Source: Cyanobium sp. CACIAM 14 (lineage in GTDB: Bacteria; Cyanobacteriota; Cyanobacteriia; PCC-6307; Cyanobiaceae). From it: a DNA stretch of 64,000 bases. The notes under the pieces are model-generated. The model was not told the origin of the DNA and did not search any database. It saw only the letters and a program-made list of their open reading frames with translations. Position 1 is the stretch's first letter, and each line of letters begins with the position of its first letter. Position numbers and translations under genes: made by a program. The stretch covers positions 62,001 to 126,000 of the forward strand of contig JMRP01000003.1 of NCBI GenBank assembly GCA_000708525.1. Reading direction: 5' to 3'. This document shows, piece by piece, positions 17,579 through 26,539 of this stretch.

Positions 17579-17812
17579 GCGGCCGCCCGGAGTGGGGGCC
17601 GCAGGTGAACGGCTGGATCTTCAGAGCGAGTTTGCCGGGAAGAGCATCGTCAGCAGCTGCGGCGCAACTGGCTTGGGCAGGGCAACCGGGTCGGGCGGTG
17701 CCAAGGTGGCCGCCAGGCCAGGGCTGAAGTTGGCGATGCCGCCGCCTCTTACGACAGGCGTGAGTGGTGCGTTCGCCGAGCGCAGGACGGCCGAAAACCG
17801 CAGGAGAAGGCC

Positions 17813-18169
17813 TCAGGGGAGGGCCTCGCCGACGGCGGTGTCGGGGACCGCGACGGAAGGCCGGGACTGGATGAGTCCGGGACGCCGGGGTCCACCGGAC
17901 TGCGCGCCGGAAGCTGTGAGGGAGTTCTTCGAGAAGGTGTGAGCGCCGGGACGGCGGGGCCCGCCAGCGGAGGTGGCCGAAGACCCAGACGATGCCCCCA
18001 GGTGCGCCAGCGGGATGGCCAGGGCGACCCCGGGAGCGAGGATCAGTAGAAGGGTAAGAGCGCTCTGGATCGAACTGTGCTTCAGCGCCATGGGGATCGC
18101 CGAGACCATCGAGAAGGGTGCCTGAGGCATAACGAAGGCCAGGAGGCGGGAAAGCGATCGGGGATTCAT
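17813..18169 (-). CDS. Putative small exported protein, possibly interrupted
   Basis: 118 aa from ATG at 18169 (MNPRSLSRLLAF, from the 72-bp repeat), or 92 aa from ATG at 18091, which starts a better signal peptide (MALKHSSIQSALTLLLILAP with GVALA cleavage). The mature part has two GGPRRPG repeats. After the TGA at 17813 the same frame stays open to 17621 and reads like protein (LTPVVRGGGIANFSPGLAAT ... LLTMLFPANSL), so the gene may be split by a nonsense mutation. No family recognised. Confidence 0.38.
   Translation of the reverse strand: MNPRSLSRLLAFVMPQAPFSMVSAIPMALKHSSIQSALTLLLILAPGVALAIPLAHLGASSGSSATSAGGPRRPGAHTFSKNSLTASGAQSGGPRRPGLIQSRPSVAVPDTAVGEALP
18089..18160 (-). repeat. 72-bp direct repeat, copy 2 (signal-segment cassette)
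   Basis: Partner of 17337-17408, 71/72 identical, 680 bp apart between repeat ends. Here the repeat is preceded on the minus strand by ATG-AAT-CCC, giving a complete start, and ends on the ATG at 18091. The sequences after the two copies are unrelated. Confidence 0.9.
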
Positions 18170-18734
18170 GAATGGCGTGGGGTGCATCAGTCTGATGGCA
18201 ATCTGAGGGAAATCTTCATTCCAAGGAGGTCGAATCGGGAGGCCTAATCGGATGTCACCACGATACATGCTCTGTACGATCTCTGGGAACCCCCTTTCGG
18301 GTGTCTTATTGAAAATCAACAGATCTTTGGTCGACACCTTATTGGTAGCTCGATGAACTTTGAGGTCGTCAGGGGATCATCTGAAAATGGTATCTCTCGG
18401 CCTCTGTCTACTCCCTGATGATCGGAAAGGGCCCTTCTCTCTGCCTTCTTTGGGGTAGGTGCTGCCAGCGCCCGATGGGTCCCGTTGCAGGAGTCCGGTG
18501 CGAAGGCGCCGAGCGGTTGGCGCACTGGTCGCTGGACCGGGGTGCTGCCCGGACGGCCTTGACCCATGGAGGGGGGCACGTCAGTACGATCCCAGCCTCA
18601 ACCGCGGCAAGAAGTTGGTGCACGCGCGGTGGAGCGCTGTCCGTCCTTGGAGCTCCTGCAGGGGATCGTGGAACGATCGGGGATGCTGCGCTGAACCGGT
18701 GGGGGAGCGGGCCGTGGCGGCGGCGGATGCTCCG
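18170..18734. other. Stretch without a supportable gene
   Basis: 565 bp with short open frames only and, over 18170-18420, visibly lower GC than the surroundings. A GTG-started upward extension of the preceding minus-strand frame to 18337 is possible but has no recognisable content. I see no RNA gene or repeat. Confidence 0.5.
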
Positions 18735-18811
18735 TTAGTCGATGGAGCGCAGCTGATCCACCAGGGCGTAGGAGGGCCTGGTGAGACCATCGGCGCCCGG
18801 GGCAGCATCAT
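18735..18811 (-). pseudogene. Internally deleted MazF/PemK-type toxin remnant
   Basis: The ATG at 18811 overlaps the antitoxin stop by ATGA and begins MMLPR, like the usual start of a MazF/PemK toxin. Within a few codons, in another frame, the sequence becomes GLTRPSYALVDQLRSID before a TAA at 18735, which matches the C-terminal block of that family (NGL.RPS..L.DQ.R.ID). About 70 codons of the middle are missing. The toxin is therefore dead while its antitoxin frame is intact. Confidence 0.55.
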
Positions 18812-19095
18812 TGTTCGCTCTCCTCCCAGCCGGATTCCCGGGTCCAGCGCTCGGCAGCTCCGCTGTCCGGATCCAGCCGGTCGTCGTCCTCTGGAGGCAG
18901 GCCATCAGGCCAGGCGGCCAGCCCGAGCCTGGCGGTGGCGGCCGTACCGGGGTGGGGAGCCTCCAGCGAGCGCCGCAGGTCAAGCCGCTGGCGCCGCTGC
19001 AGCGCATGGCGCTCGGCTTCAGCGATGAAGCGGCTGCGGTTGTGCTCGATGCGGGCGATGCCGGCAACCAGCTCCGACGGCATGGTCACCGTCAC
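18808..19095 (-). CDS. Ribbon-helix-helix antitoxin (CopG/MazE-like)
   Basis: 95 aa from a GTG at 19095. The N-terminus (RVTVTMPSELVAGIARIEHN followed by RSRFIAEAERHAL) is a typical ribbon-helix-helix DNA-binding domain with beta strand VTVTMP. The C-terminal ~50 residues are acidic at the end (PPEDDDRLDPDSGAA ... EESEQ), as expected for the part that wraps the toxin. The stop overlaps the start of a decayed MazF/PemK toxin gene. The frame is open upstream but without family likeness there. Confidence 0.62.
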   Translation of the reverse strand: MTVTMPSELVAGIARIEHNRSRFIAEAERHALQRRQRLDLRRSLEAPHPGTAATARLGLAAWPDGLPPEDDDRLDPDSGAAERWTRESGWEESEQ

Positions 19096-19439
19096 CCGTT
19101 CCGAGCGTGGCCTGGAGCGAGCTATGGCGATGCCCGAGCAGGCGGATTCGTTTGACCCTGAGAGTGTTGTATCAGCGGGCCAGCCCGAGGAGCACCATGT
19201 GGCCGATGCACTGCCCCAGGCAACTGGTGTTGCGCAGACCGTTCTCCGGCATTGGTTCCACTGGATGTGAAGGATCGGAGCGTCCATCGGCTCGCCGGTG
19301 AGCGGACACACCCCAATCGAGAGCGTGTTCGCGAAGCCGGCGCCCTGGATCACCAGCTCGGGCGGCAGCAGGCGGCCGTGGGGAATCGTCAGCCCTGAAG
19401 TCTTCTCGGCAGGGCTCCAGAAGCCGGCCACCGCAGCAC
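19096..19439 (-). other. Unassigned coding-like remnant between helicase fragment and antitoxin
   Basis: The minus frame from 19464 reads without stop into the antitoxin and contains protein-like text (GRLLPPELVIQGAGFANTLS, IGVCPLTGEPMDAPILHIQ). There is no start codon context, and the sequence towards 19150 turns to Cys/Ser/Trp-rich noise. It may be the relic of another gene joined by deletion. No family recognised. Confidence 0.25.
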
Positions 19440-19768
19440 CGCTGGGCAGCCGGCAGTGACTCACGTTGCCGAACGGGGCCGCGAATCCCCAGGGAGGAGG
19501 GGAATCAGGTGCGGAGTCTGTTCGCCTGATCGAGCGAATCGTTGGTGTCCTCGTCGCCCAGATCTGCGACGCTCAGGCGGTGGCCCTGGGTCTGCCGTTC
19601 CTCTTCCTGCTGGAACACATTCGGCACCAGGCTCCCCGGCGAATACCAGACCTATGGGGGCTTGGGCAATTGCTCATGACGTTGGGCCACCTCCAGTCAG
19701 CCCGGGCCGATCAGATCGCTGCGCAGGGCGGCGACGAGCTGCTGGCGGATCTCGACGGAGGTGGCCAT
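19440..19768 (-). pseudogene. Decayed N-terminus of a DISARM/DrmA-like helicase gene
   Basis: The ATG at 19768 lies 3 bp after the hepT stop. It reads MATSVEIRQQLVAALRSDLI-GPG, stop, then HEQLPKPP, stop, then VWYSPGSLVP, an acidic linker, a third stop, and FPSSLGI. These blocks occur in this order at the start of large defence helicases (LRLDLIGP ... LP..PSRWYLTGFLVP ... FPSS.G), which I associate with DrmA-type proteins. Three in-frame stops and loss of everything beyond show it is dead. The family name is from memory of these motifs and needs a search. Confidence 0.5.
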
Positions 19769-19771
19769 GGC

Positions 19772-20143
19772 TCAGGGGATCTCCGCGCTGCGCGCTTCCA
19801 GCGTGCGAATGGCCTCCAGTACACCTGGCAAGGCCTCCTGGCAGATCAGCAGTACCTGCTCGGCGACCAGATCGAAGTACTGATGGGCGATCACGTCGCG
19901 GAACCCCATGGCGCCCTTCCAGTCGATGTCCGGGAAGTTGGTGCTCAGCAGCCCTGGCTGAAGTTTCTCCAGACGCTTCAGGGCCTCCCCTGCCGCGAGG
20001 AACTGCATGCGGATCACATCGAGCAGGTCGTGTCCTTCCTCGCTGTCCAGCAGGGCGGGGTTCGCCAGCAGCGGGCGAGCCTTGCGCTCGATCCGCTCCA
20101 GGGCCTGGCGCAGCGGTGTGAGCAGCAGCGGATCACCGCTCAC
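19772..20143 (-). CDS. hepT: HepT, HEPN-type toxin
   Basis: 123 aa from a GTG at 20143 that overlaps the mntA stop (GTGA). The all-helical HEPN fold carries the diagnostic RX4HXY motif: Arg82, His87 and Tyr89 in RDVIAHQY. HepT proteins cleave RNA or tRNA and are silenced by MntA, which adds AMP units to the tyrosine of this motif. Family length is about 110-145 residues, so it looks complete. The pair is followed after 3 bp by the helicase remnant, placing it in a former defence operon. Confidence 0.88.
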   Translation of the reverse strand: MSGDPLLLTPLRQALERIERKARPLLANPALLDSEEGHDLLDVIRMQFLAAGEALKRLEKLQPGLLSTNFPDIDWKGAMGFRDVIAHQYFDLVAEQVLLICQEALPGVLEAIRTLEARSAEIP

Positions 20144-20460
20144 GCGCTGATGCCCTCGCGCAGGATGGCCTGGCGCAGGGAAGGGTTCATGCGCTCGCGC
20201 AAGCGCACCAGATCGACGGGCCGCTGCAGCAGTGCTTCCAGCTCCTGCTTCAGGTGCACCGTGGCGAAGGGGGTGAGCGGGTCCAGTTCGACCCACACAT
20301 CCACATCGCTGCTCGTCGTGGCCTCATTGCGGGCGGTGGAGCCGAACAGGCCGATGCGTTGCAGTTGGTAGCGCTGCTGCCAGCTGCTCTGGTGGGAACG
20401 CAGAAGGGCCAACACCTGGTCGGCTGATGGAGGGCTCGTTTCGCTGGGATGATGCGTCAT
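20140..20460 (-). CDS. mntA: MntA, nucleotidyltransferase antitoxin
   Basis: 106 aa, ATG at 20460. The minimal nucleotidyltransferase motif GSX10DXD is perfect: Gly40-Ser41 and Asp52/Asp54 in GLFGSTARNEATTSSDVDVW. Such proteins AMPylate their partner HepT and so neutralise it. The start overlaps the stop of a small upstream ORF (ATGA), and the stop overlaps hepT (GTGA), so translation of all three is coupled. Confidence 0.88.
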   Translation of the reverse strand: MTHHPSETSPPSADQVLALLRSHQSSWQQRYQLQRIGLFGSTARNEATTSSDVDVWVELDPLTPFATVHLKQELEALLQRPVDLVRLRERMNPSLRQAILREGISA

Positions 20461-20630
20461 CGGGCCACCTCATGGATGAGCCGTTTCGAGGAACCGGCTG
20501 TCACCAGATCCATGGTCTGACCTGCGATCGAAGCCAGTTGCAGCTCCAGTCCGAAGTCGTCGCGCTGAGGTGGGGGAGGACGAGGCTCATGACCGCCATT
20601 CTGCTCAGGGCTGCAGGCCTGCAGCGCCAT
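20457..20630 (-). CDS. Short ORF coupled to mntA
   Basis: 57 aa from ATG at 20630; its stop overlaps the mntA start by ATGA. The C-terminal half (RDDFGLELQLASIAGQTMDL, then VTAGSSKRLIHEVAR) reads like real protein; the N-terminal half is Pro-rich and may come from a frameshift, because another frame starts with MSPQLPELRDGAAGLQP at 20657, overlapping the stop of the preceding frame. It could be the remnant of a third gene of this operon. No family recognised. Confidence 0.35.
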   Translation of the reverse strand: MALQACSPEQNGGHEPRPPPPQRDDFGLELQLASIAGQTMDLVTAGSSKRLIHEVAR

Positions 20631-20654
20631 CCCGCAGCTCTGGTAGCTGGGGGC

Positions 20655-21053
20655 TCATGCCGGCTCCTGGAAACCCAGCCACGCCGCTTCCACCTCCTCC
20701 TGCGGCACTCCCAGATGGCTGAGCACCAGCAGCAGCAGTGGCTCGGGGCGGGTGGCATCAGCATGCGCAGAGGTCCCGGTGGCTTCACATCCGGTCGGCG
20801 CCTCCGCCTTCTGCCTGTGGAGGATCCGCATGGCCTCCAGTTCGGGCCCCCGCTCCCGCTTCACAAAGGCGAGCCGGTCCTCATGGCGCAGTTTCGACCA
20901 GCCGCGCAGGCACTTGCGGTGGCAGTATCGGGCTCCAGCAGGTGTGGGGGGCGATGCGGCCGGTGTGAACGGGAGTCGCCAGCTGATGGATTTGTCGATC
21001 TGCTCCAGGCTGTCGGAATCCTTTCGAGGTGCAGGCGACCCTCGCTCACAGCC
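20655..21053 (-). pseudogene. 5'-truncated gene of unknown function
   Basis: The frame ends with TGA at 20655 and is open back through the tRNA, but has no start codon between the tRNA and an internal ATG. The readable stretch is SLEQIDKSISWRLPF, ARYCHRKCLRGWSKLRHEDR, LAFVKRERGPELEAMRIL and a Leu-rich end (PEPLLLLVLSHLGVPQEEVE). The Cys/His-containing YCHRKC could bind metal or be chance. It is the most upstream member of the coupled series leading to mntA-hepT. Confidence 0.3.
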
Positions 21054-21102
21054 CGTAGCGATCGAGCCGTGGATCTGACCCCTTGCACGCCCTGTGCCAA
21101 GC

Positions 21103-21125
21103 AAAAAAACCAGGCCTGGCCTGGG
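21103..21125 (-). terminator. Rho-independent terminator after tRNA-Ala
   Basis: On the minus strand, 9 bases after the tRNA 3' end, an inverted repeat with arms CCAGGC/GCCTGG and a three-base loop is followed directly by seven T residues. Confidence 0.75.
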
Positions 21126-21134
21126 AATTGACGA

Positions 21135-21207
21135 TGGAGCCAAGCGGACTCGAACCGCTGACCCCCTGCATGCCATGCAGGTGCTCTACCAGCTGAGCTA
21201 TGGCCCC
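21135..21207 (-). tRNA. tRNA-Ala (anticodon GGC)
   Basis: 73 nt without encoded CCA. The acceptor stem pairs GGGGCCA with TGGCTCC, the D arm is AGCTCAGCTGGTAGAGC, the anticodon arm CCTGC-ATGGCAT-GCAGG presents GGC (reads GCC, the favoured Ala codon in this GC-rich genome), and the T arm contains GGTTCGAGTCC. Its 3' end faces the accessory region at 17.1-21.1 kb, and it has its own terminator. Confidence 0.95.
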
Positions 21208-21272
21208 ATTGGTGCGCCGGCTTGCCGGTGCCTGAGGAGCTTACATCGCGGCCGGTCCGCCCCCCGTGGCCC

Positions 21273-21887
21273 TCACACCTGGCGCCACACCGCCACCAGT
21301 TTCCCCTGCACGCTCACCTGGTCGGCGGGCACCAGGATCGGCTCGTAGGCGGGGTTGGCGGCCTCCAGGCGCACCTGGCTGCCCTGGCGGTGGAAGTGCT
21401 TCAGGGTGGTGCCGCTGCCCGGCACCAGGGCGCTCACGATCGTGCCCTCCCGCAGGCGGGAGGGGTCGCTCACGGGCTCCATCAGCACCACGTCCCCGTC
21501 GGCGATGTGGGCGTCCACCATCGAGTCGCCATTGACCGTGAGGGCGAACAGGCCGCGGGTGTCGAGCACGGGAGCAAGGTCGAGGCGCTCCTGCACGTCG
21601 TCGAAGGTTTCCACCAGGCCACCGGCGGCGACGGCGCCGAGCACCGGGATGCCCGCACGGCTCTCGCCCAGCAGTTGCAGGGTGCGGGCCTGACCCTCCT
21701 GCCAGGTGATCCAGCCCTTCTGCTGCAGATGGCGCAGGCGGCTCTGGATCGGCGCCGGCGAGCGCAGGCCCATGGCCTGCATCATCTGGCGGATCGAAGG
21801 GCTGTGGCGGTGGCTGCCGATGTAGTCCGCCAGCCAGTCGTAGAGCTCCCGCTGGGCATCGGTGAGGTCCTGCTGGGCGGCGATCAC
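21273..21887 (-). CDS. lexA: LexA repressor
   Basis: 204 aa from the GTG at 21887; a GTG further up would add 18 residues unlike the family. The N-terminal winged helix contains LTDAQRELYDWLADY and the recognition helix region SPSIRQMMQAMGLRSPAPIQ. The Ala88-Gly89 cleavage site lies in GAVAAGG, catalytic Ser122 in NGDSMVDAHI, and Lys163 in TTLKHF. All parts for RecA-stimulated self-cleavage are present, which not all cyanobacterial LexA proteins keep. An SOS-box-like site lies just before the start, suggesting autoregulation. Downstream of argF, gap 67 bp. Confidence 0.93.
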   Translation of the reverse strand: MIAAQQDLTDAQRELYDWLADYIGSHRHSPSIRQMMQAMGLRSPAPIQSRLRHLQQKGWITWQEGQARTLQLLGESRAGIPVLGAVAAGGLVETFDDVQERLDLAPVLDTRGLFALTVNGDSMVDAHIADGDVVLMEPVSDPSRLREGTIVSALVPGSGTTLKHFHRQGSQVRLEAANPAYEPILVPADQVSVQGKLVAVWRQV

Positions 21888-21891
21888 GGGC

Positions 21892-21905
21892 AGTACGGAT
21901 GAACC
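21892..21905. promoter_or_regulatory. Putative LexA (SOS) box before lexA
   Basis: AGTACGGATGAACC fits the cyanobacterial LexA consensus RGTACNNNDGTWCB with one mismatch (second half GAAC instead of GTAC/GTTC type). It lies 4 bp before the chosen start codon. Autoregulation is inferred. Confidence 0.55.
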
Positions 21906-21954
21906 AGCCCCTTTCTGCCACCCCGCGGGCCCTTTGTCCACTCCCGCCGGGTGC

Positions 21955-22917
21955 TCAGTCGGCCGCGCCTCCCAGCAGGGTGGCCAGCAGGGCCTGCTGC
22001 ACGTGCAGGCGGTTCTCCGCCTGATCGAACACCCGGCTGGCCGCGCCCTCGATCACCCCGGCGCTGATCTCCTCGCCGCGGTGGGCCGGCAGGCAGTGGA
22101 GCACGATCGCCCGCGGATCGGCCTCGGCCAGCAGGTCCTCGTCGAGGCACCAGCCGGCGAAGGCCTGCTCCCGCTGGGACTGCTCCTCCTCCTGGCCCAT
22201 CGACGCCCACACATCCGTGTAGAGCACATGGGCACCGCGCACCGTTGCCAGTGGCTCCTGCAGCACGCCGATGCTGCAGCGCCCACCGGCCAGCGCCCGG
22301 GCCTGCTCCACCACCGCGGGGTTCGGGCCGAAACCGTCGGGGGTGCCGATGCGGACCTCCATCCCCAGCAGGGCGCCGATCAGCATCAGGGAGTGGGCCA
22401 CGTTGTTGCCGTCGCCCACGTAGGCCAGGGTGAGCCCGGCCAGATCCGTGGCCCCGTGCCCGAAGCGCTCCTGGATCGTGAGCACGTCGGCCAGGGCCTG
22501 GCAGGGATGCTCCAGATCGGTGAGGGCGTTGATCACCGGGATCGAGGCCCAGTGGGCGTAGTCGGCCAGATCCTCCTGGGCGAAGGTGCGGATCGCCAGG
22601 GCATCGCAGTAGCGGCTCAGCACCCGGGCCGTGTCGGCGATCGGCTCGCCCCGGCCCACCTGGCTCACCGCCGGGTTGAGATCGATGGTCTGCCCGCCCA
22701 GGCGGGCCATGGCCACGATGAAACTCACCCGGGTGCGGGTGGAGGCCTTCGAGAAGATCAGCCCCAGCACCTTGCCAGGCAGCTGGATGGTGCGCTCGCC
22801 GCTCTTCAGCTGGCGGGCCAGCTCCAGCAGGGCGAGGGTCTGGGGGCCGTCGAGGTCGGCCGACGAGAGCAGGTCGCGGCCCACCAGCGGGCCCAGCGGG
22901 GCGGAGAGGGACACCAT
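21955..22917 (-). CDS. argF: Ornithine carbamoyltransferase
   Basis: 320 aa from ATG at 22917. The carbamoyl-phosphate site STRTR is at residues 59-63 (FSKASTRTRVSF), the ornithine-side motif HCLPAHRGEE is near the C-terminus, and ALTDLEHPCQALAD is the usual middle block (family HPxQ). It makes citrulline from ornithine and carbamoyl phosphate in arginine synthesis. Upstream of lexA on the same strand. No arginine operator recognised. Confidence 0.96.
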   Translation of the reverse strand: MVSLSAPLGPLVGRDLLSSADLDGPQTLALLELARQLKSGERTIQLPGKVLGLIFSKASTRTRVSFIVAMARLGGQTIDLNPAVSQVGRGEPIADTARVLSRYCDALAIRTFAQEDLADYAHWASIPVINALTDLEHPCQALADVLTIQERFGHGATDLAGLTLAYVGDGNNVAHSLMLIGALLGMEVRIGTPDGFGPNPAVVEQARALAGGRCSIGVLQEPLATVRGAHVLYTDVWASMGQEEEQSQREQAFAGWCLDEDLLAEADPRAIVLHCLPAHRGEEISAGVIEGAASRVFDQAENRLHVQQALLATLLGGAAD

Positions 22918-22964
22918 CGGCCCACTTCCCAAAGAACCCTTATGCGAGATCGACCCCCCCCACG

Positions 22965-24494
22965 TCAAGGGGGGCAGGGGCGCAGGCCCGCCAAGGCGGG
23001 CTGGGCGCGGCTCGTGGGCGGCAGCAGCAGGAAGGGGGCCGTGCGCCAGGCCCCCGGCGCTTCCCAGCAGGCGAAGGCGGGATTGGCGGCGCGCAGCTTG
23101 GGCAGTGCGTCGCGGGCCCCGTGGAAGCCCAGGAACGGGCGCGTCAGGGGGAAGGCGGCCGCCTGCGGCCCGCCGGGCCAGGGGCGCAGGCTGTCGGGGG
23201 GGAAGTAGAGGGGGCTGAGCGTCTCCAGGGGCCAGCCGTGTCCCCAGCAGCCCTCCCGGCAGACGCCGCTGCGGGTCACGAACGCGGCCATGGCCTTGTA
23301 GTCCTGCAGCGGCGTTCGTTTCCGGGCCAGCTCCCGCACTCCGATCTGCCACTGGAGCAGCAGCGCCACCGCCACCATGGCGGCCAGGGCGCCGCGCCGT
23401 GCCCGCCCGCAGCGGCGGCTGAGTTCCCAGCCATCTCCGCTCAGCCAGGCCAGGGCGGGCAGCACCACGATGAAGTAGCGGGCCTGGGAGAGGGGCTTGA
23501 TCGGATCGAGCGCCACCATCACCCCCAGGAAGGCGGCGATCACCAGCAGCAGGAAGCGCACCTCCCCGGCCTCGGGGCCTGGGGGAGCTGGCAGGGGGGG
23601 CCGGCATCGCCATGCAGTGACGGCGAACACCACGGCGGTGGCCAGCGCCGTGGCGATCAGCAGCCACCCTGCCGGACCGACCCGGGCCGGGATCAGCAGC
23701 GGCAGGGTGCCCGCCAGGAACTCGGAGAGGGTGCCGCTGATCGGCGTCACCCGGATCCAGTCAAGCCGCTCCAGCTTGTTGCTGAAGGAACTGCCCAGCA
23801 GGTGGACCAGGGGCCAGGCCAGCAGGGCGGCCAGCAGCGGCAGCGCCTGCCGGCGCCGCCGCAGGATCAGTCCCTCGGCGGTGGCCGCGGCCAGCACCAC
23901 CAGGACGAACAGCGCCGAGAGGTAGTGGGTGAGCGAGAGCAGCAGACAGGAGAGGACGAAGAGGTCTCGGAGAGAGGTCTCCGTGCGATCCGGCGGCGGC
24001 CGCCTGGGCAGGGCGGCCAGGGCCCGCTGGCGCAGCTGCAGCGCCGCCCCCAGCATCACGGCCGAGAACGCCAGGGAGGTGGCGTAGCTGCGGGTTTCCT
24101 GGGAGTAGAAGAGAAAGGCCGGGCTGGTTCCCAGGAAAGCCACGCTCACCAGCCGGCGCCCCGCCCCACGGCCCGAGCTGAACAGGGCCATGGCCACCAG
24201 GCTCGCGGCAGCCATCAGGACGCTCAGGGATCGGGTGGCGCTCTCGCCGCTGCCGGCGAGAGCGATCCAGAGCTTGAGCAGGGCCTGGTAGAGGGGCGGG
24301 TGGGTGTCGGGCAGCAGCCAGTCCCGCAGCATCACGCCCCAGTCGGCCCGGCTCGCCGATACCGACCAGAGTTCGTCCGACCAGTAGGAATAGCCCTCGC
24401 CGAGACCCCGAACCGCCCCCGCCAGCAGAAAGAGGATCAGCAGGGCGGTGAGGGCCTGCTGGATCCTCAGGGGGCTCGGGCGTGGGGGTGACAC
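22965..24494 (-). CDS. GT39/ArnT-type membrane glycosyltransferase
   Basis: 509 aa from a GTG at 24494. About ten to twelve membrane helices. The first outer loop has the acidic pair in SYWSDELWSVSAS and the motif LLPDTHPPLYQALLKLW, both typical of polyprenyl-phosphate-sugar-dependent glycosyltransferases (PMT_2 family). FYSQETRSYATSLAFSA is another family block. It probably moves a sugar from a lipid carrier to a lipid or protein on the outer face of the plasma membrane; the acceptor is unknown. It begins 34 bp after ftsH. Confidence 0.8.
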   Translation of the reverse strand: MSPPRPSPLRIQQALTALLILFLLAGAVRGLGEGYSYWSDELWSVSASRADWGVMLRDWLLPDTHPPLYQALLKLWIALAGSGESATRSLSVLMAAASLVAMALFSSGRGAGRRLVSVAFLGTSPAFLFYSQETRSYATSLAFSAVMLGAALQLRQRALAALPRRPPPDRTETSLRDLFVLSCLLLSLTHYLSALFVLVVLAAATAEGLILRRRRQALPLLAALLAWPLVHLLGSSFSNKLERLDWIRVTPISGTLSEFLAGTLPLLIPARVGPAGWLLIATALATAVVFAVTAWRCRPPLPAPPGPEAGEVRFLLLVIAAFLGVMVALDPIKPLSQARYFIVVLPALAWLSGDGWELSRRCGRARRGALAAMVAVALLLQWQIGVRELARKRTPLQDYKAMAAFVTRSGVCREGCWGHGWPLETLSPLYFPPDSLRPWPGGPQAAAFPLTRPFLGFHGARDALPKLRAANPAFACWEAPGAWRTAPFLLLPPTSRAQPALAGLRPCPP

Positions 24495-24528
24495 GGCCCC
24501 GGCGGCCTGGCTGGGATGCGGAGCCGGA

Positions 24529-26415
<1,887 letters not shown>

Positions 26416-26539
26416 GCGGGGAACACCATCGAGTGGGCCCAAGCTAGGTCTGGTCGCCACGCTCCGATTCGGCCCAGGGTCGGGAGAACCGAACGCCCCG
26501 CCCCCCACCGCCCTCTGCCCCGCCGGACGCCCCTGCCTC

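Noticed and set aside
17592..17942. 116-aa plus-strand frame with GTG start
   Set aside because: Basic, low-complexity text with no recognisable motif; the opposite strand gives more protein-like sequence.
18418..18738. 106-aa plus-strand open frame
   Set aside because: Cys/Trp/Arg-rich shadow-like composition, no ribosome binding site and no family likeness.
21135..21207. Attachment-site repeat of the tRNA-Ala 3' end at the far side of the accessory region
   Set aside because: I compared the tRNA 3' half with the sequence around 17.0-19.5 kb and saw no second copy.
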